Of a DNA stretch of 64,000 bases, positions 1-9,100 are shown in pieces (the first letter of the stretch is position 1; each line of letters opens with the position of its first letter). Position numbers and translations under genes: made by a program. The stretch is from Zygnema cylindricum (taxonomy: Eukaryota; Streptophyta; Zygnematophyceae; Zygnematales; Zygnemataceae). The stretch lies in contig JBBHKE010002929.1 of NCBI GenBank assembly GCA_037447655.1, forward strand, positions 60,001 to 124,000, in the 5' to 3' direction. The notes under the pieces are model-generated. The model saw nothing but the letters and a program-made list of their open reading frames with translations, was not told the origin of the DNA and ran no database searches.

Positions 1-172
1 GACAACACTTATTCGACAACATCTATTTGACAATATTTATTTGACAGCACTTATTTCACAAGACCTATTCAAAAATACCTATTCGACAACACCTATTTGA
101 CAATATCTATTTGACAAATCTATTCCACAACACCTATTTGACAGAATTTATTTGATGAGATCTATTTGGCAA
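1..172. repeat. Degenerate minisatellite, ~16-17 bp unit
   Basis: About ten imperfect head-to-tail copies of a unit close to ACCTATTTGACAACA fill the left edge. Copies differ by substitutions and 1-3 bp indels, so the array is old. It probably continues outside the window. No coding potential is seen. Confidence 0.8.
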
Positions 173-181
173 TAAACACTA

Positions 182-345
182 AACTTCCAAGAATGTCTTC
201 TTATTAACATCTCTAAATTATTCTGCCATTGTAAGTGCAATCAAACCTACATTCCTACGAGCTCCAGGTGGTTTATTCATTTGACCACATACTGACGGTA
301 CTTTAGATTCAGAAATACTTTCGTCATTAATTACTTTTGACCTAC
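182..345 (-). pseudogene. atpB: Nuclear plastid DNA relic: fragment of atpB (ATP synthase CF1 beta subunit)
   Basis: Read on the minus strand from about 340 down, one frame gives [11 protein letters not shown], then [20 protein letters not shown], then TMAEFRDVNKK, ending at a stop at about 178-180. This is the conserved part of the F1 beta subunit after the Walker A region. Residues such as GLxALTMAEYFRDVNK favour the chloroplast paralogue over the mitochondrial one. Only about 50 codons survive, one Tyr codon of the AEYFRD motif is missing, and the frame stops early, so it is a dead insertion of plastid DNA. Upstream homology to about 400 is too decayed to align by eye. It lies beyond exon 2 of the COQ6-like gene and may sit in that gene's second intron. 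The finding supports a plastid-bearing host. Confidence 0.75.
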
Positions 346-856
346 CTGCATTGTATCAAATGGAGAATGCGGCCCTTTTTCAACGTCTCCCCAAATCCCT
401 GCATCTGAAAAATGAAAAAAACAATCATCCATTCATCAATATTCTTGCTTCCTGTTTGCACGCAAATACACGGGCATTCTCGACTAGAGTTTTTGAATTG
501 TTAGCTGTAACTCTTTAATAGTATTAGCCACACTAAATTATGCTTTGCCACAAGGCTCATTTTGGGCCACGTACAAATTGTGTTATTAACAGTAATTTGC
601 GATTTTGGTCAAAAAACACTCATTTGAAAAAGAGTGCTTAACTCTAATAGCGATACGTAATGTAAACTTTGTGTCAATAAAAAAAAAAAAAAAAAAACCT
701 ATAATAAAAAGAGAAGTTCACAAATACTAGAAAAAACGGTAAGGGATATGACAGAGTAAGGACGATTCCAATGATTTTCAACCAAGAAAAGGAAACAACA
801 ATTCTGTGAAGCCAGAAAATTAAACGTTTAAAATGATTTTTCCTGATAAATCGAAC
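346..856. other. Unassigned, AT-rich stretch
   Basis: No open exon could be recognised on either strand. There is an A18 run near 680. The sequence CTCTAATAGCGATACG at about 637-652 resembles one terminus of the TACACCG-ended foldback elements found further right. If the COQ6-like gene is intact, this is part of its second intron. Confidence 0.4.
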
Positions 857-1256
857 CTTTAAGAAATTGTATACTTAAAGGACTCAAGGCTACTACTCGA
901 GGGTCGGGAGGCTTTGAAAAAGACGGATTCCCCGGCGGTTCAGAGAGGGGTTTCCCCTCGACCATAAAAATCCGGAGACCTCGAAGAACCGGGTTATTAG
1001 CTGCAAAATAAATAAATAAATAAATAAATAGATAAATAAAAAAAATAAAAAAAATGAAAAGAAAGAAATAGAGTGAATGATCCTGATTAAGCACGTTAAA
1101 ACGAGTAACTTCATATGAAGTCTGTTTTAAAGTTTTGGAAAGATGTCAGAAAAAATACATACCAATGCCACAGGTAAGAGCTGCCCCAATTAAACCCCCT
1201 CCAACAACAAGTATATCGCAATTTAACGGTCCCGATGTTGCCGAATTTGAGCTCAT
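857..1256 (-). CDS. COQ6: COQ6-like flavin-dependent ubiquinone biosynthesis hydroxylase, exons 1-2 (partial)
   Basis: Exon 1 is 1256-1163: ATG, then CDILVVGGGLIGAALTCGIG, the beta-alpha-beta ADP-binding fold of class A flavoprotein monooxygenases. It ends at a GTATGT donor. Intron 1 (1162-1001, 162 nt) has a T-rich tract and ends TTTTGCAG. Exon 2 is 1000-857; the phase-1 codon joins correctly and gives NNPVLRGLRIFMVE, then PDPRVVALSPLSIQFLK, as in COQ6 proteins (PDxRVxAxxPxSxxFLK). A donor AAAG/GTTCGA follows. COQ6 adds a ring hydroxyl in mitochondrial coenzyme Q synthesis; no targeting peptide is obvious before the fold. Later exons (substrate and second FAD motifs) are not found in 1-856, so the gene either continues left of the window or is truncated. 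UbiH/VisC relatives cannot be fully excluded. Confidence 0.72.
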
Positions 1257-1656
1257 TTTGCGAAAAGAAGTCCATCGCAAAATCTGATTTCAAAAGAATG
1301 TAAAATGACATATAAGAGAGCAATTGATGACGAAAAGCTTCTAAAATTGAGAACGAGTAGCTTGTGATACTTCACAGAAGTTGTTTCTCTGATTGTTTAT
1401 TCTGATGTGATGTTTTTAAAGAAGAGAATTTCATAAGTGTCTGAGAAACAAGGGTAACGGATTTTGCCAAGGAACATAATAGGTTGTTTAAAGTTTTTTA
1501 CGACAAAAATACTAGAAATAAATTCCGCATATTCTGTTAAAATAGTTTACAACCGGGGTTAAAATAGAAGGTTGAGTAAGGCCCCATGTGCCATATCTCT
1601 TCTTTTAGCTTGTTGTATAAGCCATGTCTAAGGATTTATGCAATGTGCCTAAACAT

Positions 1657-1885
1657 GGAACACGTGTCACGTGACATGTGATTTGTGACATGTGACAAGT
1701 GACATGTGACATATGCCTTGTGTCATTAACATGTTAGGTGTTATTTGAATCATGTCCTATATGTCACGTGCATGTGATTTGTCCCAAGCATGTGACATGA
1801 TGTGTTTCATGCAATTAACATGTAGATGTGATGTGATGTGATGTGAAATGACATGATGTGATGGGATGGGATGTGATGGGATGTG
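1657..1885. repeat. GTGACATGT/GATGTGATG minisatellite
   Basis: Short degenerate repeats of GTGACATGT, grading into GATGTGATGG, run for over 200 bp. Related ATGTGCCATG blocks recur at about 2520-2625. No gene is associated with it. Confidence 0.75.
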
Positions 1886-1959
1886 TTTTCAGTTGAACAT
1901 GTCATATACGTCATTTTTTGCCAAGCTTACCTTTCATCATGGTAGTGTTTTTGTCCATT

Positions 1960-2132
1960 TTTGTCTGTGAAAGCTCTTTTTTTGTTTTTCAATTTGTATC
2001 CTTTTCTCTTTTTGAATTTCTCTTATTTTTGTTTTTTTTCTTTTCTTTTCTATCATCACTCTTTTCTTTCGTTGTTTTTTTTTTTTTTTTCTTCCCTTTT
2101 TTCTTTTTTTATTTTTTTTTTTTTCTTTTTTT

Positions 2133-2172
<40 letters not shown>

Positions 2173-2235
2173 CTTTTCTTTTTTTTTTCGTTTTTTTTTT
2201 TTTTTTTCTTCACCCCTTTTATCTTTATCTTTCTT
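1960..2235. repeat. Poly-T rich tract
   Basis: Nearly pure T with scattered C and G, including T runs longer than 25 between 2127 and 2172. Two overlapping open frames here encode only Phe/Leu/Ser and are artefacts of composition. Confidence 0.9.
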
Positions 2236-2239
2236 GAAT

Positions 2240-4500
2240 AGTTATTATAGTAGCTATAACTAGTTATTTTTTTATTATAATATTATTATTGTTGTTTCTT
2301 ATATTTTATATTCTATTTTATATTTAGTATATTATATATTTTCTAACCTATTTTTGTATTTTTGTGCTGTGTAAATGATAGTTTAAATGTGAGAAAGCAA
2401 TTAGAAACACTATATGGGGTCGCTCCATACTATATGTGCATTATACCGCGTATAGAATGGGGTAATCACATTCAGCGTTCCTAATTGGTTTCACACGTTT
2501 GAACTATGATGTGAATCTGTCGCATGCCATGTGCCATGCATCCTGTGCCATGTAAAGCACATGTGTCATGTGCCTTTGCATTCCATGGCTCATGTTCTGT
2601 ACAGGTTCCACGTGTCATGTGTCATGTCTATTGCATAAATATCATACCGAATTGGAGGCTTTTGGTAGTCTGCTTGCCAAGGTAGCCATGGATCCTCTCA
2701 GTCAGTGGTCAGTTACCACAAATGTTTATCATAGTCCCAATCATAATCCTACGGATACGACATCTCTATAAAATGAGATTCAAATCTACCTATATCTACC
2801 ATTGGCCATATATTAATTAATTTCTTGCCTTCACGCTATTCATAACCCAACCATTAACCTAATATTAAGCCACAAATATCAAACCCATCCATAGTTCTGC
2901 CCTTCTCCTACTCTCTACCATGAAACAATTCCTTGTCTTTTTCTTATCTATCGTCTTTCCCTTATCTCGTGTCTTTCCCTTGTCGAATGGATGCCTTGGC
3001 TAACATTCTAAAATCACAAAAAAGGTGTGCTTCCACGACGCTGTTAATGGTATAAATTATAAAATTGCAATACTACAATGCAATATGCTTTGAACAAAAG
3101 GTGGAGAAGTTCAGTGCGGATCCCTGGTGAAATTAAATTTTTCGTACCAAACCGTAGTAGACATTTCGTGCAATCATTCGTGCGTAACGCTATTAAGCCC
3201 ATGGAAGATGAGCACGTCATTTCCGCACGGTTAAAAGGCTTCGCACTGAATGTCCACGCTGTTTACGAAATCCGCACTAAAACCCCGCACGTTTTCCGCA
3301 ACTTTGTATATTATCAGTATTGTTTCGCACATATGGCAATTCCCCTACAGTCATCATTCCATAGCTCTTGATTAAGAGCAGTAGCTATGGCAATAATGTC
3401 CATCACTCTATCCTCTGGATTTTAAAGACTGAATTACACTGCAGGTGATACAAGCTGCCATTTACACAGTTCTTCCAGTATTAAAAGAAATGAAGCAGCA
3501 AGATGAAAAGTATTCTTATTTCTGTTTATCTTCTATTCAGAAGTTCTGATGGCTTTGAAGATTCTCAAAATTTTCCTCTCCTTTCTTAGTGTTGTGAATA
3601 AGAAAAAAATGTTTTTTCTTTGAAACTGGACATTGTAAAAATAAGGCACACAAAAGCTTTGATGAGATTTTGGAAGCATGTACTAGAAAGGTATCAGAAG
3701 TTAAACTTTTATGGCCAAAATGATTAAATTCATGATTAAAATACTGAGTTGAAATATTATTGGTGATTGTACTTGTCATTGCCAATTAAGCAACATTCGT
3801 ACAATAGTTTTAAAAGGCCTCGATTGAACTTGGCCTAAATTTTTCCCATGCTCACATTCTTAAATTTTTAATGAAAGATACTTAAAATTTCACACTTCAA
3901 ACTCAGCTGGTTTCACTCCATTTAAAGAAAATACATCACATACCACAATGATAATTCAGTCCTTGTAGCAACAAAATCATAGTCCTCGAGTAAAAGAAAT
4001 TTAAAAAGGTTAGACGTAATGAATGCCACGTTTCAGGAAAGAAATCTGAAAAAAGCTAACAGATGCAGATTTCAGTACCAAAAAAAAAAAGAGGGGCGTA
4101 GAATGCCACATTTTTCCAGTTGGTTCTTTTCATTCAAATGAGCTCCAACCATAGTTCCTAAGGAGGAGGATATCTCATTAATTTCCAAACTCTACATAAA
4201 TCTAGACAATTTTCAAGCCTTGAAATACGCCACAAAAATTGAAAAAATGTTTAATGTTGAATTCTATAACTTTGGCAGTAAACAAATTCCATTGGATTTT
4301 GATTTGATCCAACAAACCCAAAAAAAGTGTAGTGAGCACTTAACTTATAATCCACTAACTCTTTTCTATGTAAGGTGTACCGCTGCCATTCGTATAAGAA
4401 TAATGTATTTTTTTTCCAATCATGCATGTTGAACTTTTTTGTTTTGGATGGGCGAGTTGTCATGGCAAGTACAAAGGAAACCAGGCATCATCACTAGAGA
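2240..4500. other. Intergenic region, no recognised gene
   Basis: AT-rich, with ATGTGCCATG-type repeats near 2520-2625. One stretch (4142-4432, +) stays open for about 96 codons and reads like protein (PKEEDISLISK, then ALKYATKIEKMFNVEFYNFG), but I do not recognise a family. It could be a decayed exon. Other open frames in the stretch look like chance. Confidence 0.35.
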
Positions 4501-4527
4501 ACTTGCATTCTGAGTATTTTTGGAAAG

Positions 4528-4640
4528 GCTGCCTCCTCCCTCCCCTCTCCCCTCCCCCTTCCCCTCCCCCTCCCCTCTGATCCCCCTCCCCCGCTTCTCT
4601 CCTCTCCCTCTCCCTCTTCCCCCCTCACTCTCTCATGGAC
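4528..4640. repeat. CT-rich polypyrimidine tract
   Basis: Almost uninterrupted CCCTCTCC/CCCCTTCC blocks. Mirror-symmetric polypyrimidine of this kind can form triplex DNA. It lies about 280 bp upstream of the first METTL16 coding exon; a promoter role is possible but not shown. Confidence 0.75.
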
Positions 4641-4916
4641 TCTATTTCTATCTCCGTCTTTCCCTCCCTCCCAACCTTGAACGTCAAATAAGTGTGCTAT
4701 ACAAATTATTACTCTGCCTGCATTTGATTCTTGTTTTTGTGTTTTTTCTTATATCTATATTATTGTTCAGGATGTCTTAGGATTAGCTGGACAAGGAAGT
4801 TCACAAATACTATGGTGATTTTTGCTTGGTAAACTTTTTGGAAAAGTTTGGTAAATGGTAAAAGATTCAATTTTGTTTGGTTTGTCTACTTTTTCAGGAA
4901 AAGAAGGTATTCCAAA

Positions 4917-6190
4917 ATGGAAGAAGAAGGTAATATGCAAACTGAAGAAGAATTGAGAGAAACAGCAAAAGTTTACCAAGAGCAATTATTTTATAGGAAG
5001 GAGCTTTTGTCGGTCGAGCCAGAAAATAAGCAATCATTGGAGGTACATTTTCCTTTTTTGCTTCTGAAAGATAGTTCTCAAAATATGAAAACGTACATAG
5101 GAACATTTACGTACGTAAAAACACGAGAAGAATTTTGCTGTGTAGTGAGTTGAATAAAAAACAAAAGAAGAAAGGCTCCAGGGGAGGCTGAGAGGAGAGG
5201 AGGAGAGGAGGGGGGGGGGGGGGGGGGGGGGGGGGAGGGGGTATGTAGTCATTTAAATAAAAAATAAAAGAAGAAAGGCGCTAGGGGAGGCGAGAGGGGA
5301 GGAGGAGAGGAGGGAGGAGGGGGGGGGGGGGGAGGGGGAGGGGGAGGGGGAGGGTAGGGGGAGGCTGAGGGGGAGGAGGAGAAGGTATGTAGTGATTTAA
5401 ATAAAAAACAAAAGGAGAAAAGCGCCAGGGGAGGCGAGAGGAGAGGAGGAACGGAAGGAGGGGGAGGGAGAGGTGGAGAGGGAGGGAGAGGTGGAGAGGG
5501 AGGGGGAGGGGGAGAGGGAGGGGGAATGTGGTGGTAGAGATGGAGGGCCAAAATCTTTAAATGGTTGGGCTAGTTACTGTCCAAATATTTTGTAAATATT
5601 ATTTGAATGATCTGAAATAGATATACATAAGAGTAAGAATCTTATGTTTCCAGCAAGCACTCGCTGTAATTAAATTCTATACGAGCTAAAGAATGGTAGG
5701 TTTATTGTTTTTGACATTTGCTATAGGCTGATTTCTGCCAGAGATAGTACAATTTTTCTTGAAGTTATTTTGCTTGGTTCTGAAAAATGAATCTATTCCA
5801 GTGTATATGTGAAGTAAGATTTTTTTTCTCGTCCTTTTCTTCTCTTTTTCCCCTCTCCCGCCCCCCCCTTCGACAAGAAAGGCTGTTGTGAAGCCTTGTT
5901 GTCTATCTTCATTTTGGGACAATCTTGTAACATCTATATTTTGCTTTTTTTTATTCTGTGTTTTGTGTGTTTTACTGTCTATTTATGAGACTAATTGCTA
6001 TGTCATAAAAAAGAAAACGATTGTTCTTAAAATACAAAAACTGTTGTGTGTGAAAACAAAAAAAATGTTCTAAATCAGAAAAAATGTTGTGTGAAAACTC
6101 CTTTTTGGCAGATGAAACAAGCCTTGCAGGAAGTATTAGAACTTACAAATGACTTACTTTCTTCAAAAGAGTTAAATTCTGGAACCACAA
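4917..6190 (+). other. SPF30/SMNDC1-like N-terminal segment of the fused gene (exon 1 and start of exon 2)
   Basis: A T-rich tract ending TTTTTCAG (4897) precedes ATG 4917. Exon 1 encodes 42 residues (TEEELRETAKVYQEQL, then LLSVEPENKQSLE). After a 1069-nt intron, exon 2 opens at 6112 in phase 0 with MKQALQEVLELTNDLLSS. Together these match the helical N-terminus of SPF30 (SMNDC1), a U2/tri-snRNP-associated splicing factor, including its DLQEVIxLTxDLL pattern. The Tudor domain that follows in SPF30 is absent; the frame instead runs through a Thr-Glu repeat and a Lys/Glu-rich linker into METTL16. Either a real fusion, or two genes whose exons abut; transcript data would decide. Confidence 0.6.
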
Positions 6191-9100
6191 TTAGTGTTGA
6201 TTTGGAGGAGAAAGCTGAAACTGCAACAGAAACTGAAACTGAAACTGTGACTTTGACTGTAACTGAAACTGGAACTGGAAGCCATTGTCTTTCTCAAATT
6301 GAAACTGTGATTCAATCCCAAATTCAATCTAGTCAAGAAACTGAAACTGAAACTGAGAGCGAAACGCATGTTTATAGTCAGCAGATCATAGAGCAGAGAA
6401 ATGCAAACAATTTTGCAGGAAATTTTGGTCCATTTGGAAAGACAGTAGAAATAGATAATTGCAACTTGCAACTTGCACAAGCTTCTAAGGGAGAGGAGAA
6501 AGACAAGACAGATAGAAAAATAAGAGGAGGAGAGTTGAAATCTGGCCCAACTCTGCATGTAAAAGAAGCGAATGACAAAAAAGACAAAAGAGAAACAAAA
6601 GGAAAAAGAAAGTTCAACGACGAAAATGAAAGACGTTTGTCACCAAATGAAATTGAACAATCAGCAGAGGAATCTTTAGACAAAGCAGAAAATTCTGCGA
6701 AATATTTACAAATGTCAATCGAAAACATAGAGAAGAATAATATTGCGATGCGTCGACGTAATATGCATCCAAAAAATAAATACGCAGAGGAAGAACCAGA
6801 TTTTGAACAGCTTGCAGAAAAGTATTCATCTTTAAGACCTTATGTTCTCCCCCCTACGGGTGGTTTTGGACGATCTCGAATTAATTGGAAAGATTATAAT
6901 GCAACGAGGGAGTTGACAAAAGCACTTTTGCATCATGATTTCAATATTAGCTGGTAAGAAATGCAATGAAATAAGGTGAATTAATCAATAAGACTTAATA
7001 ATTTATATTGATGATCATTTTTTTTCAAGACCAGGAAACTGAAAGGGAATTGAATCACGTCTATGTTTTGAAATAGCAAAAGAGTTGCATTGACATGTTT
7101 ACTTTTCTGGAGTTCCTATCTATTTTAAGAAGCCTTATCTTTTCTTGATACACGTTTTTTTTATTGTTATTGGTAATATGAACGTCACAAATAGCATAAA
7201 AACTTAGATTTTTCAGTAGAAATTTGTTTTCTAATGAACACTATATCATGTGAAATGTTTCCAAATTTCACGATGGAGTCCTTGTAGAGCGACTGTAGCC
7301 CATCTAGCCCAAGTACAAGATGGAAAATCGAATCAGCTAACAATTCATTTGGCCATCCACACTAATAATGGTGGACAACATGGAAGCTAGGATTAATACG
7401 GGTTATTTTCTAGCATTCTCTCTTCCGAATTTGTTCAAGAAAAAAAAAAAAAAAATTGCGTCATTTTTTTGCTGATCGATCCAGAATGGCTATTTTAGGT
7501 CATCTTTTACAGAGGCCTGCGTAATTTACAATTTACTGTAAATCAATTTTAAGTGCCTTCATTTTTTTTATTTTTTTTTCCTTTTTTTTTGGGCAGGTGG
7601 ATTCAGGATGGTCAACTTTGTCCTACGTACGGTTCCAAATCGGATAAATTATATTCACTGGTTACAAGATCTCCTTGTTCTCTCTCCTCCTCCTCCTCGG
7701 TTTCAGCAAAATTTGAAAAGAATACATGTCATTGATATTGGGACGGGAGCTAATTGTATTTATCCCCTTCTTGGAGCTTCTATTTATGGATGGAAATTTT
7801 TAGCCACAGGTACTCATTTTTCTTTTAAAAACCCTAAAACATCCTAAAGAACCTTAAATTTTTTTTATCAAGACATTGAAAAAGGAAATTATTTGAAAAA
7901 ACAAATGAAAACTTCAAATATTCTGTGAAATGTTTTCAGGAAAATGTGGAGTGGTGTTTAATCGACATCCGATTTTTTTGTCGATTCTATTGTGAAGGAA
8001 CTCAAAGTTTTTTTATCCAGTTTAATTCCTGAAGTGGGGAAGAGAGAGGGAGAGCGAAGGGGAATCTGGGAGGGGAGAGACAGAGAGAATGAGGGAGAGG
8101 GGAGAGACAGAGAGGGGGAGAGAGAGACGGGTAAACTGAAATGGGGAGGTTTGACTGGAGTGAATAGAAGAGGGGGAGGGTGAGGGGGAGTGGGAGGGGG
8201 AGGGGGAGGGGGAGGGAGAAGACCTGAATGTCAATATGTGTTTTGTCCTCATGTGTCTACAGATGTCACAGAGGCAGCCATAAATGGAGCTTCCGAGAAC
8301 CTCCGAAGAAATCCTAATCTTTCGTCTCTTATTGAATTACGAAGGTCGATTGTTTCAGAAAAAAAATGTGAAATCAACGATATTTGTACCCAAGCTCAAA
8401 TTATATCAAAAAATGGGAAATCTGAAACGTTTTGTTATGAAATGACATCAGAGGGAAAGTCTCGAGATAAATTAAATGAGGTATTAGTTGAAGCCCAATT
8501 ATCTTCTAATAATGCTGCTGGAAATTTTGACGTAAGGTCGAGAGAGAGAGGAGAGAGATTTGGAAATGAGGTGAGAGAGGTAGGAAGGATTGGAACTCTG
8601 GAGAAGAGGGAAGAGGGAAGCAGAGGAGAAAAACCAGAAGGAGAGGGAGAGGGAAAGGGTGAAGGGATGTTTCCGGATTTTGGTGTGAATCTAGAAAAAG
8701 GAAGAAGGCGACGAGGAAGTCTAGAAGGAGAGGAAGGAGAAGACGGAGGAAGAAGTGGTGGTGGAGGAGGAGGAGGAGGAGGAGAAAGAGGTGGATGTGG
8801 AGGAGAGGTATCAGGAGAAGGACAGGGGAATAAGGCACCTATATTGGTGGGAGTAGTGAGAGAGGGAGAAAAATTTGATATGTGTATGTGTAATCCTCCC
8901 TTTTTTAAGAATATGGGACAAGCGGGACTGAATCCCCATAGTTCTTGTGGAGGGACGGGAGAGGAAATGGTTTATCCGGGAGGGGAGGGAGCGTTTATTC
9001 GACAAATTATCGAAGATAGTGTGGAATTGAGAGACCGAATACAGTGGGTATAAAGGGAGTGGAGGGAGAGGTGAGGGAGTGGAGAGAGAGGGGGGGAGAA

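Noticed and set aside
1-172. CRISPR-like array
   Set aside because: Units are contiguous and degenerate with no unique spacers, and the DNA is eukaryotic.
1918-2263. Two overlapping Phe-rich open frames
   Set aside because: Direct product of a poly-T tract; no start context or motif.
3078-3371. 97-codon open frame (+)
   Set aside because: No recognisable domain, no splice or homology support; length is expected by chance in several kb.
5034-5551. Proline-rich minus-strand frames
   Set aside because: Complement of GA-rich minisatellite; composition artefact.
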